A DNA stretch of 64,000 nucleotides, from NCBI RefSeq assembly GCF_026163695.1, contig NZ_JAOTID010000004.1, positions 186,001-250,000 of the forward strand. Direction: 5' to 3'. Positions 51,279-59,372 of this stretch are shown here, in pieces (position 1 is the first letter of the stretch; each line of letters opens with the position of its first letter). Made by a program: the position numbers and the translations under genes. Below the pieces are notes generated by a model. That model did no database searches and was not told the origin of the DNA. It worked only from the letters and a program-made list of their open reading frames with translations. This DNA is from Shumkonia mesophila. Lineage in GTDB: Bacteria > Pseudomonadota > Alphaproteobacteria > Rhodospirillales > Shumkoniaceae.

Positions 51279-53786
51279 ATGACCGCCATCAGCCAGCCCC
51301 TCGACGTTTTCCTGCAGTTCGCCAATGGCCTTGCGGTCGCGCTCGTCCTGGCCTTCGTCGCCATCGTCTTTCGCAACAAGCTGCAGATCGCATCCGCCAC
51401 CCTGGCGATGACTTTCGACGGCGCGGTGTTCGGCGCCATCGGCATCGCCGTCATGTTCTTTCCCTTTCCCATCGCGCCCGGGGCCGCGCTGGACGTCCGG
51501 GTCGTTCCGGTGGTGCTGGCGGGGCCGTTCGGCGGCCCCGGCGCCGCCCTGATCGCCGGCGCCATCGTCGCCGGATACCGCCTCTATCTGGGCGGCGCCG
51601 GGATCATCGCCGGCACCGGGGCGATCGTGACGGTGGCCTGCATCGGCGCCATAATCGGCCGCCGGTGGGAGGAGAAGGCCCAGCGCATCGGCGTCCGGCA
51701 TCTGCTGATGCTCGGCCTCAGCCTGGTTGCCGCCACCCTCGGCTGGACCCTTCTTCTGCCCGCCGATCTGGTGCCGATCGCGCTCAAGACCTTCACCCTG
51801 CCCGTCCTCATCTCGCATCCGATAGGCGTCGTGGTGCTGGGGCTTCTTCTGATGCACGAGGCCGGGCGCCGGCACGCGGAAACCGCGCTCCAGCAAAGCG
51901 AAGCCCGCCTTCGAGCCATCATCGACAACTCGCCGGCCGGCATCTACCTCAAGGATACGCAAGGACGCTATATCCTTGCCAACGACGAGTTCCTCAGGCG
52001 CTTCGCCCTTGCCGAAGACAGCATCATCGGAAAGAAGGCCGACAGCTTCATGTCCCCGAAGATCGCCGAACGGGTCGCCATACAGGACCGGGAGGTGATC
52101 GAAAACAGCAAGAACGTGACGATGGAATTCGAGGCCACCTACCCGGACGGCACCGTCCGCCGGCAGATCATGGTCAAGTTCCCGGTCCTCGACGCCGACG
52201 GGGCCATTACCGGCATCGGCGGCATCAACGCCGACATCACCGACTGGAAGCGGGCCGAGGAAAACGCCCGCCGCAGCGAAGCCCTGTTTCGCGAATTCTT
52301 CGAGAGCGCCGAGTTGGTCTTCGTCACCCTCGATACCGGGGGACGCGTCATCGCCTGCAACGATTTCCTGCTGCGCCTGACCGGACACAAGCGGGCGGAC
52401 GTCATGGGAGCGGTGTGGTGGGACATGTTCATCCCGGCCGACGAACGCGCGGTGCTGCGCCAGTTGTTCGAGCACACGGTGGTCGAAGGCCGCATCCCCA
52501 TGCCCCCCCATTTCGAGAACGACATCCTGGCGAAGGGGGACGAGCACCGGACCATCGCGTGGGACAACGTGCTGACCTGCGGGCCGGAGGGCGAGATCAA
52601 GGGAGTGGTCTGCGTCGGCGTCGACATCACCGAGCGGCGCCGCGCGATCGCCGCCATCCGCATGGAAAAGGAGCGGGCCGAGCAATACCTGTCGATCGCC
52701 GGCACCATCATCGTGGCCCTCGATGCCACCGGCGCGGTCACGCTCATCAACGGCAAGGGCTGCGAGGTTCTGGAATTCGGCCCGACGGAACTGGCCGGGC
52801 GGAACTGGTTCGACGCGCTGCTTCCGGCGGAGTCGCGCGAACGGTCCCGTGCCGTTTACCTGGGCGTCGTCGAAGGCCGGCACGCCCCGGTCGAATATTT
52901 CGAGAACGAGGTGGTGACGAAGTCCGGCCGCCGCCGCCTGATTGCCTGGCACGCCAGCTATGCCCGCGGCGAAACCGGCGCCGTCACCGGCACCCTGTCG
53001 GCCGGCATCGACGTCACCGAACAGCGCCGCGCCGAGAAGGAGGCCGCGGATCTGCGCGACAGGCTGGCCCGCGTGGCGCGCCTGAGCACGATGGGCGAAA
53101 TGGCCACCGGCTTCGCCCACGAACTGAACCAGCCGCTGGCGGCCATCAACAACTATGCGCGCGGCGCCCTGCGCGTGCTGAAAAAAAGCCCGGCGCCCGA
53201 CATGGAAAGCCTGGTGATGGCGCTCGAAAAGCTGTCCGAGCAGGCCGAACGGGCCGGCAACGTCATCCGGCGCATCCGCTGGTTCGTCCAGAAGAATGCC
53301 CCGCAGGCCACCGCCATCGACCTCAACCAGACGATTTGCGAAGCGACCGAACTGTTCAACGACGACACGCTTCGCCACCAGGTCCTTTTGGAACTGGACC
53401 TCGGCCCCGCCCTTCCCCCCGTGCTGGCCGACGGCATCCAGATCCAGCAGGTCGTGATCAACCTCGCCCGCAACGCCATGGAAGCCATGGAAAGCTGCGC
53501 CCCCGACGGGCGCAAACTGGCCATCCGAACCGCGGTGCGCCCAGGCAGCCGGGTCGAGGTCACGGTGGCCGACACCGGCCCCGGCCTGCCGCCCGAGATA
53601 CGCGACGACCTGTTCGAACCCTTCGTCACCACCAAGCCCGACGGCATGGGGATCGGGCTTTCGATCTGCCGCTCGATCGTCGCCGCCCACGGCGGAAACC
53701 TGACCGCCGAATCGGCCGACGGCGTGGGCACGACCTTCCGCTTCACCCTGCCCCTGGCCGACCACCCGGCGACGGCGGCGGCGTGA
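51279..53786 (+). CDS. Membrane sensor histidine kinase (LytS-type 5TM, three PAS domains)
   Basis: 835 aa. N-terminal about 190 residues are a 5TM-LYT-type membrane module (FGGPGAALIAGAIVAGYRLY). Three PAS/PAC units follow (about 205-325, 330-460 and 470-590). The kinase core has the H-box FAHELNQPLAAINNYARGAL with His614, N-box NLARNAMEAM, and G-boxes ADTGPGLP and GMGIGLSICRSIV. Likely senses redox or a small molecule and autophosphorylates; no response regulator is adjacent, so an orphan kinase. Its last 112 bp are duplicated in decayed form at 56006. Confidence 0.93.
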   Translation: MTAISQPLDVFLQFANGLAVALVLAFVAIVFRNKLQIASATLAMTFDGAVFGAIGIAVMFFPFPIAPGAALDVRVVPVVLAGPFGGPGAALIAGAIVAGYRLYLGGAGIIAGTGAIVTVACIGAIIGRRWEEKAQRIGVRHLLMLGLSLVAATLGWTLLLPADLVPIALKTFTLPVLISHPIGVVVLGLLLMHEAGRRHAETALQQSEARLRAIIDNSPAGIYLKDTQGRYILANDEFLRRFALAEDSIIGKKADSFMSPKIAERVAIQDREVIENSKNVTMEFEATYPDGTVRRQIMVKFPVLDADGAITGIGGINADITDWKRAEENARRSEALFREFFESAELVFVTLDTGGRVIACNDFLLRLTGHKRADVMGAVWWDMFIPADERAVLRQLFEHTVVEGRIPMPPHFENDILAKGDEHRTIAWDNVLTCGPEGEIKGVVCVGVDITERRRAIAAIRMEKERAEQYLSIAGTIIVALDATGAVTLINGKGCEVLEFGPTELAGRNWFDALLPAESRERSRAVYLGVVEGRHAPVEYFENEVVTKSGRRRLIAWHASYARGETGAVTGTLSAGIDVTEQRRAEKEAADLRDRLARVARLSTMGEMATGFAHELNQPLAAINNYARGALRVLKKSPAPDMESLVMALEKLSEQAERAGNVIRRIRWFVQKNAPQATAIDLNQTICEATELFNDDTLRHQVLLELDLGPALPPVLADGIQIQQVVINLARNAMEAMESCAPDGRKLAIRTAVRPGSRVEVTVADTGPGLPPEIRDDLFEPFVTTKPDGMGIGLSICRSIVAAHGGNLTAESADGVGTTFRFTLPLADHPATAAA

Positions 53787-53835
53787 CGGGAAGGGGCGCC
53801 CCCCGGGGAAAGACGCCGCCTCTTCGCCGTCTCGT

Positions 53836-54261
53836 TCATTCGGTATGAGGCGGGCGGCCGACGGCCCAACTCGGGTCCGCCCCGAAGGGGTGATCCATGA
53901 AGAAGACCCAAGTGCCGTCGGGCAGGCGGCGATGCACCTCCATGCCGTGGTGATGCACCTCGACCCTCCTGCCGTTCTTGTCGACACCGGTGATCAGCCA
54001 TTGCGAGCGGGTCATGGCAAAGTCGTCGGCAACGGTCGTGTGATGGGTGACGACATCCATGTGCGGCTTCATGCCGATGTAGGCGGCCATGGTCTCGCGA
54101 ATGCCCTGGGCACCGCGGGAAACCGTGGTTTCGCGGTGGACATCGCCGACCCGCACGATGGAGGCGTCGGGATGGTACATCGCCGACGCCGCCTCGACGT
54201 CCTGGGCGTTGAAGGCCCGGGCCAGCCACAGGTTGCACAGTTCGGGAGATGGAGCGCCCAT
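53836..54261 (-). CDS. SnoaL/NTF2-like protein
   Basis: 141 aa, cone-shaped alpha+beta NTF2-like fold: NLWLARAFNAQDVEAASAMY and MYHPDASIVRVGD at the start, then QGIRETMAAYIG, and a C-terminal strand WVFFMDHPFGADPSW. Such proteins are small isomerases, hydrolases or scaffold proteins of unknown substrate. ATG 54261 behind GAGGAG. Second gene of an operon with a GST (33 bp apart). Confidence 0.85.
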   Translation of the reverse strand: MGAPSPELCNLWLARAFNAQDVEAASAMYHPDASIVRVGDVHRETTVSRGAQGIRETMAAYIGMKPHMDVVTHHTTVADDFAMTRSQWLITGVDKNGRRVEVHHHGMEVHRRLPDGTWVFFMDHPFGADPSWAVGRPPHTE

Positions 54262-54294
54262 GATCAGGTCTCCTCGGGTTGGGGGTGGAGAGGT

Positions 54295-54936
54295 CTAGGC
54301 ATTCTGCAGAGTGCGGCGAGAGGCTCGGCTATGGGCCGCCACCGCGTCATGCACTTTCGGCCGGGCGGCAACCCGATCCATGAAACCGCGCACCTGCGGA
54401 AAGGCCGAGAGATCGACTTTGGCGTAGCCCGACCAGCCGACGATGGTGAAGAGATAGGCGTCGGCGGCGGTGAATCGCTCGCCCATCAGGAAGGGGCCGG
54501 ACGTGGCGAGATGGGCCTCGACAAAGGCCAGGCGCCGCCCGATCTTCTCGCGGGCGACGGCCTGGAGCGGCTCACCGTATTCCGGGTGGAAAAGCCAGGG
54601 GCTGTACATCTTGTGCAGTTCGGTGGCGATGAAGTTGAGCCAGGATTGCAGACGAGGACGGGCCGGCGTCCCCGCCGGCGGCGCCAGTCCGGTCTCCGGC
54701 TTCAGGTCGGCGAGGTATTGCACGATCGCTGCCCCCTCGGTGAGGACCGAACCGTCGTCAAGCCGCAGCGCCGGCACATAGCCATTGGGGTTGATGGCGC
54801 TGTAATCGGCGCCGGTTTCGGTGACGGGGGGCGTATGGCCGATATCGACCCGCTCCAGCTCGAGCGCGATGCCCGCCTCGCTGGCCACGATATGCGGCGA
54901 AAGCGAGCAGGTGCCGGTGGCGTAGTAGAGCTTCAT
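54295..54936 (-). CDS. gstA: Glutathione S-transferase, beta class
   Basis: 213 aa, matches E. coli GstA in length and layout. Residues 1-80 thioredoxin-fold (MKLYYATGTCSLSPHIVASE) with the beta-class Cys10; the C-terminal helical domain starts near 88 with TELHKMYSPWL and ends AADAYLFTIV. Conjugates glutathione to electrophiles; cytoplasmic dimer. Divergent from the LysR regulator gene, whose operator-like repeat lies between them. Confidence 0.92.
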   Translation of the reverse strand: MKLYYATGTCSLSPHIVASEAGIALELERVDIGHTPPVTETGADYSAINPNGYVPALRLDDGSVLTEGAAIVQYLADLKPETGLAPPAGTPARPRLQSWLNFIATELHKMYSPWLFHPEYGEPLQAVAREKIGRRLAFVEAHLATSGPFLMGERFTAADAYLFTIVGWSGYAKVDLSAFPQVRGFMDRVAARPKVHDAVAAHSRASRRTLQNA

Positions 54937-55048
54937 GTCATGTCCTTTCCGATGGAGAAGAGGGGCGACGGGGCATCGGGCCCCGGTCGTGGGAGAAAAG
55001 TTTGGCTTAGCGCAACCGCAATGCGATGTGCGATTTCGCCAGCGGCGC

Positions 55049-55062
55049 TTGCATGACTGCAA
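55049..55062. promoter_or_regulatory. LysR-type operator (TTGCA-N4-TGCAA)
   Basis: TTGCATGACTGCAA, a 14-bp dyad with the T-N11-A core, 26 bp upstream of the LysR start and 110 bp from the divergent GST start. Position and symmetry match the recognition site of LysR regulators controlling a divergent target. Confidence 0.6.
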
Positions 55063-55087
55063 ACGCCAAAGGTGCTACAAACGGGTC

Positions 55088-55993
55088 ATGGACGATTGGA
55101 ACGAACTGCGGCTGGTTCTGGCCATCCGGCGGGCCGGCGGCCTGACCGCCGCCGCGAAGGCACTCGGCGTCGATCATTCGACCGCCTTCCGGCGGCTGAA
55201 CGCGCTTGAGGCCCACCTTGGCGTGCGCCTGTTCGAACGGCTGCCCGGGGGAACCTATCCGCCGACATCGGCCGGCCAGCGGATGGCGGCGGCGGCCGAG
55301 CGCATGGAGGACGAGGTCCTTGCACTCGATCGCGACATCGCCGGAGGCGACCATCGGCTTTCCGGGCGCCTCAGGATCACGTCATCGGAAACGCTGGCCT
55401 ATCGCGTGCTGACGCGGCACCTCGCCCTCTTCCGGCAGGCCCATCCCGGCATCGCGGTCGAGCTCATCATCGACAATCGCGTGCTCAGCCTTTCGCGCCG
55501 CGAGGCCGACATCGCGCTGAGGCCGATCCGGCCGAAGGAAGGCGACCTGTGGGGCCGCAAGCTGGCCCGCGTAGCGTGGACCCTTTATGGCGCACCCGCG
55601 TATTTGGAGGCCCACGGCGGTCCCGTCGCCGGCCCCGGCGAGCTTGGCCGCCATGCCCTGATCGGGTGGGAGGAGGCGGCCACGGGAATCGGGGCCGCCG
55701 ACTGGCTTGGCCGCGCCGCGACGGACGCGGCCTTCGTCTATCGGACGAACAGCCTGGTCAACCAGCTTGGCGCCGCCAGAGCCGGCATCGGCCTCGCCCT
55801 TCTTCCGTGCTATCTGGGCGATGGCGACCCCGACCTCGCCCGCGCGCTGCCAAAGCCGGTGGCGGAACTGGCGGGCGAACTGTGGATCGTGACACATGCC
55901 GACCTCAAGGCCACGGCCCGCGTGCGCGCCTTCTTCGATCTCGTCGGCGAAGGCCTCGCCCGCGAGCGCGACCTGTTCGAAGGCCGGCGTTGA
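55088..55993 (+). CDS. LysR-family transcriptional regulator
   Basis: 301 aa. N-terminal winged HTH: MDDWNELRLVLAIRRAGGLT, then VDHSTAFRRLNALEAHLGVR. C-terminal periplasmic-binding-like co-inducer domain with AYRVLTRHLALFRQAHPGI and ADIALRPI. Divergent from the GST-SnoaL pair, which is the expected target. Ends just before the decayed kinase fragment. Confidence 0.92.
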   Translation: MDDWNELRLVLAIRRAGGLTAAAKALGVDHSTAFRRLNALEAHLGVRLFERLPGGTYPPTSAGQRMAAAAERMEDEVLALDRDIAGGDHRLSGRLRITSSETLAYRVLTRHLALFRQAHPGIAVELIIDNRVLSLSRREADIALRPIRPKEGDLWGRKLARVAWTLYGAPAYLEAHGGPVAGPGELGRHALIGWEEAATGIGAADWLGRAATDAAFVYRTNSLVNQLGAARAGIGLALLPCYLGDGDPDLARALPKPVAELAGELWIVTHADLKATARVRAFFDLVGEGLARERDLFEGRR

Positions 55994-56005
55994 GCGGTGA
56001 TGGAC

Positions 56006-56117
56006 GCTGCTCGCGTGCCGCCGCCCACGACGGAAACCTAGCCGCCGAATCAATCGACGGCGCGGCACGACCTTCCGCTTCACCCTGCCCCTGACCCAAG
56101 ACCCGGCGGCGTCGTGA
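56006..56117 (+). pseudogene. Decayed copy of the histidine-kinase 3' end
   Basis: A stretch of about 112 bp matches the end of the kinase gene at 53676-53788, including CGACCTTCCGCTTCACCCTG and the stop at 56115-56117. It contains an internal TAG and several indels. Together with the intact gene it brackets the SnoaL-GST-LysR segment, which therefore looks inserted or formed by duplication of the kinase tail. Confidence 0.85.
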
Positions 56118-56147
56118 CCGCTTAACGGTAGGCCCAACTTGAAATCA

Positions 56148-56174
56148 GGTGGCATTAACTTTCGTAGCGCCACC
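56148..56174. terminator. Short hairpin upstream of the AT-rich gene
   Basis: GGTGGC (56148-56153) pairs with GCCACC (56169-56174) around a 15-nt loop. It could terminate leftward transcription or act in the leader of the next gene. Confidence 0.35.
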
Positions 56175-56217
56175 CTCCAAATTCCTGTATGTTTATCCTA
56201 AGTATAGGGAGAGTATC

Positions 56218-56421
56218 ATGAAAGTTAACATTAAAGACTTTACCATCAACATGGACGTCAAGACTAATGGTATTGAGTTTGAAGTCCGTGATAATGACGG
56301 TAACTTCCGTGGCGACTGTTACATAACTAAAACTGGTCTAATTTGGTGTGAGGGCAAAACCAGTCGTACAAATGGGACGTCGGTGACTTGGGATCAATTT
56401 ATCAATTGGATGAATTCTTAA
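56218..56421 (+). CDS. AT-rich orphan small protein of unknown function
   Basis: 67 aa, start ATG 56218 behind AGGGAGAG. The codon use (AAA, ATT, AAT, ACT, GGT) and a GC content near 40% differ sharply from everything around it. The protein is acidic to neutral with alternating strand pattern (MKVNIKDFTINMDVKTNG, IEFEVRDNDGNFRGDCY) and three Trp near the C-terminus, suggesting a small beta-rich domain. No recognised family. Likely a recent acquisition, perhaps from a phage or plasmid. Confidence 0.7.
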   Translation: MKVNIKDFTINMDVKTNGIEFEVRDNDGNFRGDCYITKTGLIWCEGKTSRTNGTSVTWDQFINWMNS

Positions 56422-56530
56422 CAAAGGCATCACCAACAGCGCGGTTCCCGCAAAGCCCCTTGCTGAGATTTCGACATCAGCCGCGTCGCGCTCTTTGCCG
56501 GCGCCAAGAAACCGTGTATAGCTCCGATTC

Positions 56531-57691
56531 ATGACCCTGATATCCGATACCCGCGAGCTCGCCGCCTTCTGCGAGCGCATCGCCAAATCCCCCTTCGTTA
56601 CCGTCGACACCGAGTTCATGCGCGAACGGACGTACTGGCCGAAGCTGTGCGTCGTTCAGCTGGGCGGCGCCGAGGAGGCCGCGGCCATCGACGCCCTGGC
56701 CGACGGCATCGATCTGGCCCCGGTGTTCGCGTTGATGGACGATCGCCAGCTCCTCAAGGTCTTTCACGCCGGCCGCCAGGACCTGGAAATCTTCTACCAC
56801 CTGACCGGCAAGCTGCCGGAGCCCATCTTCGACACCCAGATCGCCGCCATGGTGTGCGGCTTCGGCGACGCCGCCGGCTACGAGACCCTGGTCACCAAGC
56901 TGACGCGGGCGCATCTGGACAAGGCCTCGCGGTTCACCGACTGGTCGGCCCGGCCGCTGACCGAGCGCCAGATCGCCTATGCGCTGGACGACGTCACCTA
57001 TCTGCGCAAGGTTTACGAGAAGCTGGGCAAGAAGCTGGCCCAGAACGGCCGCGCCGAGTGGCTGGCCGAGGAAATCGTCACGCTGACCTCGCCCGAGACC
57101 TACGACCCCAATCCCGAGGAGGTGTTCCGCCGCATCAAGACGCGTTCGGCCAGCCCGCGGTATTTGGCCGTGCTGCGCGAGATCGCCGCCTGGCGGGAAC
57201 TCGAGGCGCAAAGGCTGGACCTGCCGCGCAGCCACGTGCTGCGCGACGAATCCATGGTCGAGATTGCCCACCATATGCCGACGACGCCGGCCGAGCTGGC
57301 CCGGACCCGGGGGGTCGGCCGCCGTCTGGCCGAGGGATCGGCCGGGGCCGCCCTGCTGGCGGCGCTGGCCCGCGGCAAGGCCTTGGCGGAAAAGGACTGC
57401 CCGCAACCCATCGACCGGCCGGCCATGCCGAACGGCCTCGGCCCGGTGACCGATCTTCTGAAGGTGCTGCTGAAGATGAAGGCCGAGGAATCGGGCGCCG
57501 CGCAAAGGCTTGTGGCCTCGTCGGACGATCTCGACCTGATCGCCGCCTTCGGCGAGGAGGCGGACGTTCCGGCGCTGCGCGGCTGGCGCCGCGAAGTCTT
57601 CGGCAAGGACGCCCTGAAGCTGTGCCACGGCGAGATCGGCCTGGCGGTCAGGGGCAAGCGCCTGGACGTCATCGTCGTCGAGCCGGAGTGA
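56531..57691 (+). CDS. rnd: Ribonuclease D
   Basis: 386 aa. DEDDy exonuclease domain: motif I VTVDTEFM (Asp26, Glu28), motif II VFHAGRQDLEIF, motif III YALDDVTYLRKVY with the catalytic tyrosine. One HRDC domain follows (LAVLREIAAWRELEAQRLDL) and a second partly conserved one near 290. 3'-5' exonuclease in tRNA 3' maturation. ATG 56531; same strand as the AT-rich gene. Confidence 0.95.
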   Translation: MTLISDTRELAAFCERIAKSPFVTVDTEFMRERTYWPKLCVVQLGGAEEAAAIDALADGIDLAPVFALMDDRQLLKVFHAGRQDLEIFYHLTGKLPEPIFDTQIAAMVCGFGDAAGYETLVTKLTRAHLDKASRFTDWSARPLTERQIAYALDDVTYLRKVYEKLGKKLAQNGRAEWLAEEIVTLTSPETYDPNPEEVFRRIKTRSASPRYLAVLREIAAWRELEAQRLDLPRSHVLRDESMVEIAHHMPTTPAELARTRGVGRRLAEGSAGAALLAALARGKALAEKDCPQPIDRPAMPNGLGPVTDLLKVLLKMKAEESGAAQRLVASSDDLDLIAAFGEEADVPALRGWRREVFGKDALKLCHGEIGLAVRGKRLDVIVVEPE

Positions 57692-57700
57692 TTTCGGGGA

Positions 57701-59221
57701 TTAATCCCCCGTCGCGATCCTGGCCTTCAATCCCGCCGTCTTGGCCAGTTGCGCCAATCGGCGCTCGATGGCTTCGCTCTGGAAAATGGCGTCGTCCTTC
57801 GGCAGCGCGAGGACGAGATCGTCCTTTGTGCGCCTGAGGCGCGTCTGCCCCAGCAGGCCGGGCGCGCCGCCCGACAACGTATGGGCAAGCAGAAGGGCAA
57901 GGCCGGTCGTCACCGCCGCCGCCTGCGCCGCCTCGCCGACCAGGGGAAGCACGGGGGCGACCAGCGGATCGCCGACGATGCCGCCATAGCGCGCATAGAT
58001 GGCCAGCGCCAGCCAGGCGCGGTCGTTGTGGGTCAGTCCGGCGAAGGGCAGACGCAGGACGCGATGGAAGGCGTTCTCCGGCCTGTAATCGGGGTGCACG
58101 CTCCAGGCGATGTCGCTGACCAGGCAGGCGGCCAGGCGCAGCCGGGCGTGGCGGGGCGAGTCGTCGTCGAAAAGCGGCGCCATCCAAGCCAGAATCTCCT
58201 CGCCGTGGGCGCTGAACCGCCCGTTGCGTTCGGCGTGCCCCAGGCATCCCGCGATCAAGGGGTCCTGATGGCGCATGTCTTTCGGCAGGCACTCCAGCAT
58301 GCGGCCCTCGCGCATGCCGAACCCCGAGAACACCAGCCGGGCCGGCCGCACCATGGCGATCAGCTTTTCCAAAACCAGGGCAGCCAGCGGCAGGGCCTCC
58401 AGGCGGCGGCGCGACACGAAGGACATGCGCCCGACCGAACCGGCGCTCTGGTGCGCCACGACGTCCAGCAGCCGCCCCGCCTCGGCGCCGTCGACCGCGA
58501 AATTGTCGATGACGTGGAGCGGCCAATCGAGCTGGTGAAGGAAGACGCGCGCGACGCTGCGCCAGGCGCCGCCGCCGGCGTAAAGATCCCTTCCCCGCCC
58601 CTCCTTCAGCCAGGGCGCCGTCTCCAGATGGGAAGCCACCAGATCGGCCGTCTTGCCGCGGCCGCCCCCCGCCTGCGACAGGCGCAGGTGGCCGAGCGGC
58701 AGCGTCGCCGTCGCCCCGAAGGAGCCCTTGTCCAGCGCCACCAGGTCCAGGCTGCCGCCGCCCAGGTCGCCCAGAATGCCGTCGGCGTCGGGAACGCCGC
58801 TCAGCACGCCCAGCGCCGCCAGCTGGGCCTCCTTGGCGCCGTCAATGACGTCGACCGGATGGCTGAAACGCCGCTCGATCTCGGCTGCGAACCTGGCCCC
58901 GTCGGCGGCCTCGCGGACTGCCGCCGTCGCCACCAGTTCGAGGCGCTCCACGCCCATGGCGTGGGCCAGCGGAATGAACCGCCCCAGGGCCCGGAACGCC
59001 GCCTCGACGCCCTTGGGGTAGAGCCGCCCGCTCTCGTTCAGCCCGCGCCCCAGCTCGCACTGGGCCTTTTCGTTGAACAAGGGGAACGGCAGCCGGGCCG
59101 GCACCTCGTAGACGACCAGGCGGATGGTGTTGGAGCCGATGTCGATGACCCCGATCCGCCCGGCCGCGCCCGCCTTCCCGGCGGCCGCCGCCTTGGCCCG
59201 CGCCTTACGCGATTTCGTCAC
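57701..59221 (-). CDS. ppx: Exopolyphosphatase / pppGpp phosphatase (Ppx/GppA)
   Basis: 506 aa from a GTG at 59221 with GGACGG at good spacing. Preceded by a basic Ala/Lys-rich head. ASKHA fold: IGVIDIGSNTIRLVVYEV, LVATAAVREA, GDLGGGSLDLV. C-terminal HD-like helical domain. Hydrolyses terminal phosphates of polyphosphate or pppGpp. Divergently transcribed from the CHAD-ParA-PPK2-PPK1 genes with 151 bp between. Confidence 0.94.
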   Translation of the reverse strand: MTKSRKARAKAAAAGKAGAAGRIGVIDIGSNTIRLVVYEVPARLPFPLFNEKAQCELGRGLNESGRLYPKGVEAAFRALGRFIPLAHAMGVERLELVATAAVREAADGARFAAEIERRFSHPVDVIDGAKEAQLAALGVLSGVPDADGILGDLGGGSLDLVALDKGSFGATATLPLGHLRLSQAGGGRGKTADLVASHLETAPWLKEGRGRDLYAGGGAWRSVARVFLHQLDWPLHVIDNFAVDGAEAGRLLDVVAHQSAGSVGRMSFVSRRRLEALPLAALVLEKLIAMVRPARLVFSGFGMREGRMLECLPKDMRHQDPLIAGCLGHAERNGRFSAHGEEILAWMAPLFDDDSPRHARLRLAACLVSDIAWSVHPDYRPENAFHRVLRLPFAGLTHNDRAWLALAIYARYGGIVGDPLVAPVLPLVGEAAQAAAVTTGLALLLAHTLSGGAPGLLGQTRLRRTKDDLVLALPKDDAIFQSEAIERRLAQLAKTAGLKARIATGD

Positions 59222-59230
59222 ATTCCGTCC

Positions 59231-59260
59231 TTTGCACGTGTCGCAAATTCCCCCTATGGT
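59231..59260 (+). promoter_or_regulatory. Predicted promoter with dyad for the polyphosphate cluster
   Basis: TTGCAC (59232-59237), exactly 17 bp, TATGGT (59255-59260). A dyad TTTGC (59231-59235) ... GCAAA (59243-59247) overlaps the -35. It lies about 110 bp upstream of the CHAD gene and close to the ppx start, so one operator could control both directions. Confidence 0.45.
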
Positions 59261-59372
59261 GTACTTGGCCTGGGGGTGGATGTCGACCCTGTCGCGGGCA
59301 TTCTTGCCGCGAGACCGGGCATGGCCGGAAGCCCTCCGGCAGGCAGCAGCCGTGACCCGCCAGGATCCCGCG

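Noticed and set aside
56148-56421. Prophage remnant
   Set aside because: One AT-rich gene only; no phage structural, integrase or replication genes nearby.
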